DNA from: an uncultured Lachnospiraceae bacterium
GTDB taxonomy: Bacteria; Bacillota; Clostridia; Lachnospirales; Lachnospiraceae
Direction of reading: 5' to 3'
Length of the DNA stretch: 64,000 nt
Assembly (NCBI GenBank): GCA_910586615.1
Contig: CAJUJP010000022.1
Location: 1-64,000, forward strand
In this document: piece after piece, positions 44,003 through 53,257 of the stretch
Numbering within the stretch: position 1 is the first letter of the stretch
Layout of the letters: every line of letters begins with the position of its first letter
The notes under the pieces: model-generated
Told to the model about the DNA's origin: nothing
What the model saw: only the letters and a program-made list of their open reading frames with translations
Database searches by the model: none
Program-made: the position numbers and the translations under genes

Positions 44003-45091
44003 TTAATTGTTATTAGGAATAATTTTACCGTTTTCAATATGAAAAACCCTGTCGATCTCGAACCGGTTATTCACAAATTCATCCAGACCCGTACAGGTTA
44101 TAATCGTCTGAATATCTCCGATCGTGCTCAATAAATAATTTTGTCTGTTGCTGTCAAGTTCCGATAATACATCATCAAGAAGCAAAACCGGATTGTCCTT
44201 CGTCATTTTCTTAACCAGTTCAATTTCAGATAATTTGAGAGATAAGGCTGCTGTCCTCTGCTGCCCCTGAGATCCGAATTTGCGAATATCAATATCTCCT
44301 ACTATAAAAGAAAAATCATCTCTATGAGGACCCGTACCGGTCTGTTTTAACTTAATATCCCTTTCCTGTCCCGCCATAAGAGATTTCTCATAATCTTCTA
44401 TCATAACATCAGGCTCATATTTAATAAGCAGTTCTTCTCTGCCGCCTGACAATTTCTTATGTATATCATAGATAATATCATTTAACTGCTCCACAAAAAG
44501 CTTTCTTCTCTCTATGATTTTACTTCCGAAAGAAATAAGTTGAGAATCCCATATATTCAAAGTATCTCTGAGAGAAGAATTAAAATACATATCTTTCAGG
44601 AGCTTGTTGCGTTGATTTACAATTTTATTGTAATGGTTCAGATTATAGAGATAAAACTGATCTAACTGACACAATTCCATATCTACAAATCTTCTTCTCT
44701 CCGCAGGACCGTTCTTAATAATACTCAAATCTTCCGGTGAAAAGAAAACTACATTCAATAAACCGAGCAGTTCCGCCGCCTTTTTTATCTTCTGTCCGTC
44801 TATGGCGATTCCTTTTGACTTATTCTTACGAAGATGCATATCTACCCTGATCTCGATATCTTCTTTTTCAAGATAAGTTCTGATATGTGATTCATCTTTA
44901 TAAAAATTGATAACATCTCTATCCTTACTTCCCTTATGGGATTTGGTTGTAGCAGACAAATAAATTGCTTCTAAAATATTAGTTTTACCCTGTGCATTAT
45001 CACCGTACAAAATATTCGTGCCGCTGCTGAAATCAATATGTAAGGAATCGTAATTTCTGAAATCTGCCAATTCCAATGATTTTATAATCAT
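44003..45091 (-). CDS. recF: DNA replication and repair protein RecF
   Basis: 362 residues. SMC-like ATPase: Walker A GDNAQGKTN at 30-38, signature FGSQGQQRTAALSLKLSE near 273 and Walker B LLLDDVLSELD near 303. Acts in gap repair, loading RecA with RecOR. The start codon shares one base with the stop of yaaA (TGATG), which indicates coupled translation. Confidence 0.97.
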   Translation of the reverse strand: MIIKSLELADFRNYDSLHIDFSSGTNILYGDNAQGKTNILEAIYLSATTKSHKGSKDRDVINFYKDESHIRTYLEKEDIEIRVDMHLRKNKSKGIAIDGQKIKKAAELLGLLNVVFFSPEDLSIIKNGPAERRRFVDMELCQLDQFYLYNLNHYNKIVNQRNKLLKDMYFNSSLRDTLNIWDSQLISFGSKIIERRKLFVEQLNDIIYDIHKKLSGGREELLIKYEPDVMIEDYEKSLMAGQERDIKLKQTGTGPHRDDFSFIVGDIDIRKFGSQGQQRTAALSLKLSEIELVKKMTKDNPVLLLDDVLSELDSNRQNYLLSTIGDIQTIITCTGLDEFVNNRFEIDRVFHIENGKIIPNNN

Positions 45092-45300
45092 CAGTTTTCT
45101 ACCCTAACCTGTTGTCCGTCAAATTCTATCACATCACCCGGATAGATCTTCCTGCCGCGTCTTAATTCCTGCTCACCGTTTACCTTAACGAATCCTTCCT
45201 GGATTTCCATCTTGGCATCCACGCCGGAATCAACCAGTCCTGCCAGTTTCATTGCCTGTCCGAGTTTGATAAAATCGTCTCTGATTTTTATTGTTTCCAT
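45091..45300 (-). CDS. yaaA: S4-domain RNA-binding protein YaaA
   Basis: 69 residues made of one S4 domain: KLGQAMKLAGLVDSGVDAK and VKVNGEQELRRGRKIYPGD. Small S4 proteins at this place between dnaN and recF are widespread in Firmicutes; a role with ribosomes is proposed for the family. It lies 40 bases after dnaN and overlaps recF. Confidence 0.95.
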   Translation of the reverse strand: METIKIRDDFIKLGQAMKLAGLVDSGVDAKMEIQEGFVKVNGEQELRRGRKIYPGDVIEFDGQQVRVEN

Positions 45301-45340
45301 ATTTTTTTATTTTATACCTGTTATTTTTTCTGTCAAAAAA

Positions 45341-46450
45341 TTAATGAACTGTCGTAAAGTTTACCGGAAGAATCACATAAATGTAAGATTCCTCGGCATT
45401 TCTGATAAAACAGGGAGCCTTCGGATTCACCATATACAGGTCAACTTCCTCATCCTCTATGACACGAAGAGAATCAATCAGAAATTTAGGATTAAATCCG
45501 ATCATAAGATCCTTTCCTTCTTTCGTAATATCGATCTGCTCATCCATGCTTCCTACAGTGGAATTCATTTTAAGTTCCATAGATACATCAGAAATACTTA
45601 TGATAACAGGCTTCTTGTCTCCTTCTTTTACAAGAAGTGTAGCTCTGTCTATACAATCCAGTAATTCTTTTTTATTTATTCTGACCTTCGTCTCATAATC
45701 ACTTGACAACATCTGATCGATCTTAAAATATTCCCCTTCAATCAGTCTGGAAACCACAATGGTATTGTCAAATTCAAATAAAATGTGCTTGTCCGTAAAA
45801 TATATATTGACATCTTTATCCATATCGCCGGAAAGAATCTTGCTGATCTCATTCAAAGTCTTACCCGGAACAATGACCTTCTTACTGTCATAAGAATTTT
45901 TCAATGCGATCTTCCTGATAGAAATTCTGTGACCGTCAAGCGTAACTACTTTCAAAGTATCCTGATTGATCTCAAACAATTCACCTGTCATAACCCTGTT
46001 ATTATCATTATCAGCTATGGAAAAAATTGTCTGCCTGATAATTTCTTTCAAAGTAAACTGTGATAAGATAACACTGTCATTTCGTTCAATATCAGGAAGG
46101 AATGAAAAATCATCTCCTGATTTTCCTATAATATTGAATTTTGCTTTTTCACATGTAATAGTAGTCTTAAAAGAATCATTTGTCTCAATGGTGATATCAC
46201 TATCCGGAAGCTTTCTTACGATCTCAAGGAATATCTTGGCATCAAGAGCAATCATTCCTTTGTCAAGAATCTCACCGTCTATTACCGTCTCTATACCCAG
46301 TTCCATATCGTTGGCAGTCAGTTTGATCACACCGTTTCTTGTGTCTACCAGAATACATTGCAGAATAGACATGGTTGTTTTACTTGGAACAGCTTTAGAA
46401 ACTGTCTGGACACCACTTAAGAGATTTGATTTTGTACATATAATTTTCAT
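45341..46450 (-). CDS. dnaN: DNA polymerase III beta sliding clamp
   Basis: 369 residues, three repeated clamp domains. N-terminal MKIICTKSNLLSGVQTVSKA, central LLDCIDRATLLV and C-terminal NPKFLIDSLRVI with a hydrophobic ending (YVILPVN) at the client-binding groove. Forms a ring that holds polymerase on DNA. A perfect DnaA box (TGTGTATAA at 46452-46460) lies directly before its start codon. Confidence 0.98.
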   Translation of the reverse strand: MKIICTKSNLLSGVQTVSKAVPSKTTMSILQCILVDTRNGVIKLTANDMELGIETVIDGEILDKGMIALDAKIFLEIVRKLPDSDITIETNDSFKTTITCEKAKFNIIGKSGDDFSFLPDIERNDSVILSQFTLKEIIRQTIFSIADNDNNRVMTGELFEINQDTLKVVTLDGHRISIRKIALKNSYDSKKVIVPGKTLNEISKILSGDMDKDVNIYFTDKHILFEFDNTIVVSRLIEGEYFKIDQMLSSDYETKVRINKKELLDCIDRATLLVKEGDKKPVIISISDVSMELKMNSTVGSMDEQIDITKEGKDLMIGFNPKFLIDSLRVIEDEEVDLYMVNPKAPCFIRNAEESYIYVILPVNFTTVH

Positions 46451-46779
46451 CTGTGTATAAATTCCTTTCTTAACATGTGAACAAAATTTGCGGCTGCCTT
46501 AAGATATTTATTTATAAAGTATTTCGTAATCTTAGTAATAAAGGGTGTTGATAAGTGTATAACCTTGTTTATTATACTATTTATCGGGGCAAAAGGAAAT
46601 GTCTGGCCTGTTAAAAACTTTGGATAACCTGAGAATAATTTGTAAGTTATTAACATTGCCTTCTTTTTGATCCTGTGCTTTGTTGTAATAATTTTTTATC
46701 TGTTAACAGTCTTTCTACATAGTTTCTACATTGTCTGTGGAAAGATATGTTGATATTTTTATGACTGATATCAGGTGTT
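46451..46779. other. dnaA-dnaN intergenic region with DnaA boxes (secondary part of a bipartite oriC)
   Basis: Candidate boxes on the plus strand: TGTGTATAA at 46452-46460 (perfect), TGTGAACAA at 46476-46484, AGTGTATAA at 46554-46562 (one mismatch each). A weaker TGTGGAAAG lies near 46736. This 329-base AT-rich gap also holds the dnaN promoter, which I could not place with certainty. Confidence 0.65.
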
Positions 46780-48138
46780 TCAGGAAGGATTTATTTTTTT
46801 CCTGATCACATCGATTTTGTTTCTGAGTTCTTCGTTGGTGCTTATTTCTTCTGTTATTTTCTTAACGCCATGTATGATAGTTGTGTGATCTTTCTTTCCG
46901 AGTATTTTTCCTATATTAATATAGGAAGTTTCAGTCAGATCCCTGCAAAGATACATGACGATCTGTCTTGGAAGTACAAATTCGGAATTACGCTTCTTGG
47001 AAGTGATATCTTCGGGATTGATTCCAAAATGTTCCGCTACCACGTCAATGATAAGAGAAGGTGTCACTTCTTTAGGGTTGTCCGGGTAGATCACGTCTTT
47101 CAAGGCTTCTTCCGCATAGGCAAGATTGATATCTACTTTATTTAATTTTGAAAAGGCTATGATCTTGTTGAAAGCGCCTTCCAGTTCTCTGATATTCGAC
47201 ATGATATTGGTTGCAATATATTTCAACACTTCGTCGTCTATCTCTTTATGATAGATTTCAGCGTTCTTTTTCAGAATGGCCAGTCTTGTCTCGTAGTCAG
47301 GAGCCTGGATATCCGCAATCAGACCCCATTCAAATCTGGAACGGAATCTTTCTTCGAGAGTTTCCATTTCTTTCGGCGGTTTGTCGGAAGAAAGGATGAT
47401 CTGTTTACCGGAAGAATGCAGTGTATTAAAAGTATGGAAAAATTCTTCCTGGGTACTTTCCTTGCCGATGATAAACTGGATATCATCGATGAGAATAACA
47501 TCAACTGTCCTGTATTTTTCTCTTAAATTATTCATTTTCTTGGCATCACCGCTTCTGATACTTTCTACGACGTCATTGGTAAAAACTTCAGAGGTAACGT
47601 ACAGAACCTTCATATCAGGATTCTGTTCCAGAATAAACCTCCCGATGGAATGCATCAGGTGAGTTTTTCCAAGGCCGGCTTTGCCATATATGTAAAGAGG
47701 ATTGTATACTTCTCCCGGTGACTCTGCTACAGCCAGAGAGGCAGAGTGAGCCAGTTTGTTGTTATTTCCCACAACAAAAGTGTCGAAAGTATATTTGGGA
47801 TTCAGGTTTGCATTCTCAAATTTCATATTGAGAATAGGATTGGATCCATTGGAAAGATTGGCAGCTTCATTCTCTGCATCTTTTTCCAGTACAAAAGTAA
47901 CATCATAATTGTGATCCATCATCTCCGAGATCGTAACCTGAAAAAAGCTCTTGTATTTGGAAGAGATGTAATTGAGCGCATGAGCCTGGTCAGAAGGAAT
48001 CGTGATGATGACAACATCGTCCTTCACTTGATAGCAATCAAGCGGAATGACCCAGGTTCTATAGGAAACGTCAGATATTTCGTATTCTTTTCTAAGCGTC
48101 TCTTTGATTAAGTTCCAGTTTTCTTTGATAGGATCCAT
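46780..48138 (-). CDS. dnaA: Chromosomal replication initiator DnaA
   Basis: 452 residues. Domain I (1-80), a variable linker, AAA+ domain III with Walker A GKAGLGKT at 152-159 and Walker B ILIDDIQ at 215-221, and a C-terminal DNA-binding domain with DHTTIIHGVKKI near 424-435. It binds DnaA boxes on both sides of its own gene and melts the origin. GAGG precedes the ATG. Promoter candidate at 48180-48208. Confidence 0.98.
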   Translation of the reverse strand: MDPIKENWNLIKETLRKEYEISDVSYRTWVIPLDCYQVKDDVVIITIPSDQAHALNYISSKYKSFFQVTISEMMDHNYDVTFVLEKDAENEAANLSNGSNPILNMKFENANLNPKYTFDTFVVGNNNKLAHSASLAVAESPGEVYNPLYIYGKAGLGKTHLMHSIGRFILEQNPDMKVLYVTSEVFTNDVVESIRSGDAKKMNNLREKYRTVDVILIDDIQFIIGKESTQEEFFHTFNTLHSSGKQIILSSDKPPKEMETLEERFRSRFEWGLIADIQAPDYETRLAILKKNAEIYHKEIDDEVLKYIATNIMSNIRELEGAFNKIIAFSKLNKVDINLAYAEEALKDVIYPDNPKEVTPSLIIDVVAEHFGINPEDITSKKRNSEFVLPRQIVMYLCRDLTETSYINIGKILGKKDHTTIIHGVKKITEEISTNEELRNKIDVIRKKINPS

Positions 48139-48179
48139 GCTTTCTTAAACCTCATTTCATCGAAATTACCCTAATATAT

Positions 48180-48208
48180 ATAATAATATAAATATTCCAA
48201 AAATTCAA
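48180..48208 (-). promoter_or_regulatory. Probable dnaA promoter
   Basis: On the minus strand: -35 TTGAAT (48208-48203), 17-base spacer, -10 TATTAT (48185-48180). It lies about 40 bases before the dnaA start. A one-mismatch DnaA box begins 9 bases upstream, which would allow autoregulation. Confidence 0.6.
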
Positions 48209-48532
48209 ATGATAAGTTTTCCACATTGCGATAAAAATATTTATGAACAGGTTAACATATTATATTGAAATTTTATTTGAATGTGTATAATGTCACGGGA
48301 TGATCCAGTATGATATATATGGGCATGAAGTGTGTTATGAACAAGTTATTATGAAGTTATTCACATGTTATACACATTATGTGGATACATTTATGTAAAG
48401 TGGATAAAAAATATCATGTACAACATATAGTATTGGTTATGACAATTATATAACAATATATAGAATTATAAAAAAATATGATTTTTACGCGCTTTTTTAT
48501 AGTTTTTTCACATAAAATTTGAACGGATTTAC

Positions 48533-48561
48533 TTGACGTTTCTTCATTAATTATATATAAT
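48533..48561 (+). promoter_or_regulatory. Promoter of the rpmH operon
   Basis: -35 TTGACG at 48533-48538, 17-base spacer and a perfect -10 TATAAT at 48556-48561. The leader before rpmH is about 75 bases long. Confidence 0.85.
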
Positions 48562-48644
48562 CAACATGTTGTTTTTCCAATTAATGTTTAAAATATGACT
48601 GCCTTATATAAATATTAAGGTTTACGAGAAGGAGGTGCATCAAT

Positions 48645-48779
48645 ATGAAAATGACTTATCAGCCTAAGAAGAGACAGAGATCCAAAGTTCACGGATTCAG
48701 AAAGAGAATGAGTACTCCGGGCGGAAGAAAAGTTATCGCAGCAAGACGTGCAAAAGGAAGAAAGAAATTATCAGCATAG
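48645..48779 (+). CDS. rpmH: Ribosomal protein L34
   Basis: 44 residues, highly basic (YQPKKRQRSKVHGFRKRM, then a Lys/Arg-rich end). A structural protein of the large ribosomal subunit. GAAGGAGG lies upstream of the ATG. First gene right of oriC, followed by rnpA as in nearly all bacteria. Confidence 0.98.
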   Translation: MKMTYQPKKRQRSKVHGFRKRMSTPGGRKVIAARRAKGRKKLSA

Positions 48780-48852
48780 GCCGCAGCAATGTGGCCTTTT
48801 TTTCTCTCATTTTAGGATAAAAGAAAATGGAAGAGAGGAAAGTTCAGACAGA

Positions 48853-49236
48853 ATGGTATTTTCAGAATCCTTAAAAAAGAATCATGATTTCCAGAATGTT
48901 TACAGAAACGGCAAGAGCTATGCCAACAAATATTTGGTAATGTATGTATTGGAAAACAACACAGAGAAGAACAGACTGGGAATATCCGCCAGTAAGAAGG
49001 TAGGAAACAGTGTCGTAAGGCATCGTTTTGCCAGACTGGTGAGAGAGAGTTACCGGCTACACGAAAATATATTTAATAGTGGTTTAGATATAGTAGTCGT
49101 TGCAAGAAAAAGTGCGGCTTCGGTCGGGTATGCAGAGATCGAAAGCGCGTTATTACATCTTTCAAAGCTTCATCATATTATTAAAATCTATTTTTATGAT
49201 GAAGAGAATTTGACTGACAAAATTGTTAAAAAATGA
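48853..49236 (+). CDS. rnpA: Ribonuclease P protein component
   Basis: 127 residues. The RNR motif region reads NRLGISASKKVGNSVVRHRFARLVRESYR, given here in parts: NRLGISASKKVG and VVRHRFARLVRE. It binds the catalytic RNA and helps process tRNA 5' ends. The ATG at 48853 follows GAGAGGAAAG; a longer open frame would overlap rpmH and lacks family similarity. Overlaps none of yidD but ends 1 base before its ATG. Confidence 0.95.
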   Translation: MVFSESLKKNHDFQNVYRNGKSYANKYLVMYVLENNTEKNRLGISASKKVGNSVVRHRFARLVRESYRLHENIFNSGLDIVVVARKSAASVGYAEIESALLHLSKLHHIIKIYFYDEENLTDKIVKK

Positions 49237-49237
49237 T

Positions 49238-49447
49238 ATGAAAAGTTTATTTATCTGTCTTATTAAATTCTATAGAAAATATATCTCTCCTATGAAAAGT
49301 ACGAAATGTCCTTATATTCCTACCTGTTCCGAATACGGACTGGAGGCTGTAGAGAAATACGGCGCTTTTAAGGGAGGACTTATGGCGCTCTGGAGGATAT
49401 GCAGATGTAATCCTTTTTCAAAAGGTGGTTATGATCCTGTTCCGTAA
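49238..49447 (+). CDS. yidD: Membrane protein insertion efficiency factor YidD
   Basis: 69 residues. Family motif FYRKYISPMK, then CPYIPTCSEYGLEAVEKYG and CRCNPFSKGGYDPVP. It assists YidC in membrane protein insertion. Starts 1 base after the rnpA stop; a TTG at 49223 inside rnpA is an alternative start. Confidence 0.96.
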   Translation: MKSLFICLIKFYRKYISPMKSTKCPYIPTCSEYGLEAVEKYGAFKGGLMALWRICRCNPFSKGGYDPVP

Positions 49448-49484
49448 GGTAACAGAAAAACAAGATTAGGGAGGTAATCGGTTA

Positions 49485-50804
49485 GTGTCAGGTATTTTAT
49501 TAACTCAGGATTCCGGTAAGATTATTGGTCCGATCGCTAAACTCTTAGGCTATATCATGGAAGGTATTTTCTTTGTACTGGACAAGATTGGTATTCCAAA
49601 CATTGGACTTTCCATTATATTATTTACGATCGTGATTTATCTTTTACTTCTGCCTCTTACGATCAAACAGCAGAAGTTTTCCAAATTATCTGCCAAGATT
49701 AATCCTGAGATTCAGGCAATTCAGGCTAAGTATAAAGGAAAAAATGACAACAATTCCGTGATGGCAATGAACATGGAGACAAAAGCCGTATATGCAAAAT
49801 ATGGTGTTTCTCCTTCCGGCAGTTGTATACAGATGTTGATACAGCTTCCTATTTTATGGGCTTTGTATCGTGTAATCGGAAATATGCCGGCTTATGTTGG
49901 TAAAATCAAGGATGCTTTTTTTCCTTTAGTAGACAAGCTCATTGATCAGGCCGGAAGTACGGAGCTTATTCAGACTTTTTCACAGGCAGGCATGTATGGC
50001 AAACAGTTTGCAAATGAGTCTTTTACAGGCGGCGTTGTTTCTTATGTACAGAATACTTTTATTGATGTTTTGTATAAGGCCTCTACTGCAGAATGGATCA
50101 GCATCAAGGATGCATTTCCGACTCTGACCGGTGATGTGGATCAGACGCTGAGTCTTTTGAATCAGTACAATAACTTTTTAGGTTTGAACATTGCCAATTC
50201 TCCTTCTTTTATTATGAGGGACGCAATAGCATCCAGATCTTTCATTATGGTGATTGCAGCTTTGTCTATTCCTGTATTGTCTGCAGTAACCCAGTGGATC
50301 AATATTAAATTGATGCCTCAGCAGAGTACACCGCAGGATAACAAGAATGGTAATGATCAGCAGAATGTAATGATGCAGTCTATGAAAACCATGAATCTGA
50401 TGATGCCGATCATGTCAGTAGTGATTTGCTATACACTGCCTGCCGGCCTGGGACTTTACTGGGTAGCCGGTGCTGTTGTAAGAAGTATTCAGCAGGTTGT
50501 AATCAACAAACATATTGATAAGATGGATTTTGACGAAGTCATTAAGAAGAATGAAGAAAAGGCCAAGAAAAAAATGGAGAAGGCCGGTGTGAGAGCAGAG
50601 CAGATGGCTGCCTATGCCAGCATGAATACCAAAAATGTTAATGCTCCTAAGAAACAATCCAATACTCCTGTTATGACACAGGAAGAAAAAGAAGCGGCAA
50701 TCAAAAAATCCACGGAATATTATAATAACAATGCGAAACCGGGCAGTATGATGTCTAAGGCAAATATGGTAAAGCAGTATAACGAAAAGAATAATAAACA
50801 GTAG
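49485..50804 (+). CDS. yidC: Membrane protein insertase YidC (Oxa1/SpoIIIJ family)
   Basis: 439 residues with five membrane segments. A segment near 20-45 is followed by IVIYLLLLPLTIKQQKFSKL with the conserved cytosolic hairpin, then LIQLPILWALYRVIGN and a C-terminal YTLPAGLGLYWVAGAVV. No lipobox Cys is present, unlike Bacillus SpoIIIJ. A large insertion at 130-220 is a typical clostridial feature. The charged tail binds ribosomes. Start is GTG with GGGAGG 10 bases upstream. Confidence 0.95.
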   Translation: MSGILLTQDSGKIIGPIAKLLGYIMEGIFFVLDKIGIPNIGLSIILFTIVIYLLLLPLTIKQQKFSKLSAKINPEIQAIQAKYKGKNDNNSVMAMNMETKAVYAKYGVSPSGSCIQMLIQLPILWALYRVIGNMPAYVGKIKDAFFPLVDKLIDQAGSTELIQTFSQAGMYGKQFANESFTGGVVSYVQNTFIDVLYKASTAEWISIKDAFPTLTGDVDQTLSLLNQYNNFLGLNIANSPSFIMRDAIASRSFIMVIAALSIPVLSAVTQWINIKLMPQQSTPQDNKNGNDQQNVMMQSMKTMNLMMPIMSVVICYTLPAGLGLYWVAGAVVRSIQQVVINKHIDKMDFDEVIKKNEEKAKKKMEKAGVRAEQMAAYASMNTKNVNAPKKQSNTPVMTQEEKEAAIKKSTEYYNNNAKPGSMMSKANMVKQYNEKNNKQ

Positions 50805-50823
50805 GATGGGGGATTGATGAATT

Positions 50824-51462
50824 ATGGAATTTATTGAAGTATCTGCAAAGACTGTAAATGACGCCATCACAGAGGCATGTCAGAAATTGACCGTAACAAG
50901 TGATAAGTTGGAGTATGAAGTAGTGGAAGAAGGTTCTTCAGGTTTTCTGGGGATCGGTTCCAAGCCTGCAGTGATCAAGGCAAGAGTAAAATCTTCTATA
51001 GAAGATACAGCTAAAGATTTTCTGAAAGATGTTTTTGAAGCCATGAATCTGACAGTTGTTGTAGATGTCAAATATGATGAAGCTAATAATTCTATGGATA
51101 TTGATTTGAATGGCGATGAGATGGGTGTCCTGATCGGAAAAAGAGGACAGACACTGGATTCTTTACAGTATCTTGTATCTCTGGTAGTAAATAAAGATGT
51201 GGAGAATTACATCAGAGTTAAAGTAGATACAGAGAATTATCGTCAGAGAAGAAAAGAGACTCTTGAGAATCTGGCAAAGAATATTTCTTATAAGGTTAAA
51301 AGAACAAAACGCCCTGTATCTTTGGAGCCTATGAATCCTTATGAAAGAAGGATTATCCATTCTGCACTTCAAAATGATAAGTATGTGACGACTCACAGCG
51401 AAGGTGATGAGCCATTCAGACACGTAGTAGTTGTTTTGAAGAGATATGAGAGAAACAATTAA
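50824..51462 (+). CDS. khpB: RNA-binding protein KhpB (Jag/SpoIIIJ-associated)
   Basis: 212 residues in three parts: Jag-N (EFIEVSAKTVNDAI, GFLGIGSKPA), a KH domain with MGVLIGKRGQTLDSLQYL near 105, and an R3H domain with NPYERRIIHSALQ and GDEPFRHVVV. It binds RNA with KhpA and affects cell wall growth. Directly follows yidC, and a terminator closes the operon. Confidence 0.95.
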   Translation: MEFIEVSAKTVNDAITEACQKLTVTSDKLEYEVVEEGSSGFLGIGSKPAVIKARVKSSIEDTAKDFLKDVFEAMNLTVVVDVKYDEANNSMDIDLNGDEMGVLIGKRGQTLDSLQYLVSLVVNKDVENYIRVKVDTENYRQRRKETLENLAKNISYKVKRTKRPVSLEPMNPYERRIIHSALQNDKYVTTHSEGDEPFRHVVVVLKRYERNN

Positions 51463-51506
51463 TTTGTGAAGGCTGGTATCAACAAAAAGACTAATAAGAA
51501 AAATAT

Positions 51507-51543
51507 AAAAAACAGCGGGAATGAAAAGTTCTTGCTGTTTTTT
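51507..51543 (+). terminator. Terminator of the rpmH-khpB operon
   Basis: AAAAAACAGC at 51507-51516 pairs with GCTGTTTTTT at 51534-51543, giving a stem that ends in a T run, 44 bases after the khpB stop. Confidence 0.9.
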
Positions 51544-51658
51544 ATAGTATTAGGAAATTTCTGTTCGCGAAGCAAATTACTTTTTTTGTCTGATTATGAT
51601 GGAATTTTATCAGAAATAATTGTAATATAGTATGTGAATTATATGGAGGTTTTTGTAT

Positions 51659-53080
51659 ATGAAAACAGATACCATTACAGCAATTGCTACGGCTTTGTCT
51701 GATTCAGGAATCGGTATTATACGTATAAGCGGCGATGATGCAGTTTTAATTGCAGATAAAATATATCGTAATGCAAAAAATGAAAAAGTTTTATCAGAAT
51801 ATGATTCTCATACGATTCATTATGGATTTATTGTAGATCAGGATCAGAATATTGTAGATGAAGTAATGATTTCCGTGATGAAAGCACCCAGAAGTTATAC
51901 TGCAGAAGATACAGTTGAAATCAATTGTCACGGCGGTATTTTTATGATGCGGAAGATTCTTGAACTTGCGATATGGGCGGGAGCAAGACTTGCAGAACCG
52001 GGAGAATTTACAAAACGTGCTTTTTTAAATGGAAGGATTGATCTTTCTAAAGCGGAAGCAGTAATGGATATCATACATGCAAAAAATGAATTTGCCTTGA
52101 AGTCTTCCGTGAAACAGTTAAAAGGTTCTGTTTCCGGTTTCATAAAGGAAATGAGGGCGGAAATTATTCATGAAATTGCTTTTATTGAGTCTGCTTTGGA
52201 TGATCCTGAGCATTTTGATCTGGAATCTGAAGGATATGGTGAAAAGATTCTTTCTATGATAAATAGAATAGAAGAACGTATAAAAGATCTCATCCGTTCT
52301 GCAGATGACGGAAGAATTTTGAAAGAAGGTATTCAGACTGTTATTGTAGGAAAACCCAATGCAGGCAAATCTTCTTTGTTAAATGTGCTTGTGGGGGAAG
52401 AAAGAGCAATTGTTACAGATATAGCGGGAACGACGAGAGATATTCTGGAAGAAACCATTTCCATTGATGGTATTGTATTTCGTATGCTTGATACGGCAGG
52501 TATCCGCTCTACTGAAGACGTGGTAGAAAAAATCGGTGTTGATAAAGCTAAAAATGCTGTAGAGGAAGCTGATCTTGTTCTTTATGTAATAGATGCTTCT
52601 GTTCCTCTGGATGAAAATGATGCTTCTGTCTTTAAAATGATAAAGGATAAGAATACCATTATTTTATTAAATAAATCTGATCTGGATACTGCTGTGACGG
52701 AAGAAAATATTTATGAATTTGAACAGAATGATCGTGAAGACAGTTGCCAAAATGGAATTAAAAACAAGATCATAAGAACGTCTATGAAAGAAAAAGACGG
52801 AATTGAACTTTTTCTGCAGACTGTAAAAGAAATGTTTTTTCATGGTGATATTGTCCATAACGATGAAGTGTATATTACCAGTATGCGTCATAAGGAAGCG
52901 TTAATGGATGCCTGTAACAGTCTTGTCCAGGTTAAGACAAGTATAGAGAATCATATGCCGGAGGATTTTTATACCATTGATTTGATGAACGCTTATGAAA
53001 AGCTGGGATTGATCACAGGTGAGGCTGTGGAAGATGATCTGGTAAATGAAATATTCAGTAAATTTTGTATGGGGAAGTAG
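51659..53080 (+). CDS. mnmE: tRNA modification GTPase MnmE
   Basis: 473 residues. N-terminal folate-binding domain (PGEFTKRAFLNGRIDLS near 114), a helical domain, and an inserted G domain with G1 GKPNAGKSS at 231-239, DIAGTTRD as G2 and DTAGIR as G3. The C-terminal FCMGK holds the conserved Cys470. With MnmG it makes the 5-carboxymethylaminomethyl group on wobble U34. ATG at 51659 with GGAGG 9 bases upstream. Confidence 0.97.
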   Translation: MKTDTITAIATALSDSGIGIIRISGDDAVLIADKIYRNAKNEKVLSEYDSHTIHYGFIVDQDQNIVDEVMISVMKAPRSYTAEDTVEINCHGGIFMMRKILELAIWAGARLAEPGEFTKRAFLNGRIDLSKAEAVMDIIHAKNEFALKSSVKQLKGSVSGFIKEMRAEIIHEIAFIESALDDPEHFDLESEGYGEKILSMINRIEERIKDLIRSADDGRILKEGIQTVIVGKPNAGKSSLLNVLVGEERAIVTDIAGTTRDILEETISIDGIVFRMLDTAGIRSTEDVVEKIGVDKAKNAVEEADLVLYVIDASVPLDENDASVFKMIKDKNTIILLNKSDLDTAVTEENIYEFEQNDREDSCQNGIKNKIIRTSMKEKDGIELFLQTVKEMFFHGDIVHNDEVYITSMRHKEALMDACNSLVQVKTSIENHMPEDFYTIDLMNAYEKLGLITGEAVEDDLVNEIFSKFCMGK

Positions 53081-53159
53081 GCATGATCTTTGGAAAGTGT
53101 TTTTTATATCTGAATGCTGAAAAGAAAAATTTAAGAAGACCAAAATAATATGGAGAATA

Positions 53160-53244
53160 GTGTGAAAAATAGATTTTTCACACGGCGATTTGTGTCTGCG
53201 CGTTGCTTGCTACAAAGTCGCTTATGCGCAAAAAGCAGCGCAGA
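53160..53244. repeat. Palindrome plus hairpin element upstream of mnmG
   Basis: GTGTGAAAAAT at 53160-53170 and its exact complement at 53173-53183 are separated by 2 bases. Next comes a second element whose ends TCTGCGC (53195-53201) and GCGCAGA (53238-53244) pair. The second element ends 13 bases before the mnmG start and resembles the one at 62845-62897. Confidence 0.6.
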
Positions 53245-53257
53245 AATGGGGATTAGT

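Larger units (their letters stand above)
48139..48644. other. Origin of replication (oriC), main part
   Basis: A 506-base, very AT-rich gap between divergent dnaA and rpmH. DnaA boxes matching TTATnCACA: 48282-48290 (minus, perfect), 48357-48365 and 48368-48376 (plus, perfect); with one mismatch: 48217-48225 (plus), 48380-48388 and 48399-48407 (minus). The last four cluster within 51 bases. The AT-rich stretch at 48410-48520, on the rpmH side, is a candidate unwinding region. Gene direction also switches here. Confidence 0.9.

Noticed and set aside
53150..53257. Upstream extension of mnmG by 36 codons
   Set aside because: It reads through two hairpins and gives Arg/Cys/Ser-rich sequence unlike MnmG; the ATG at 53258 gives the normal N-terminus.
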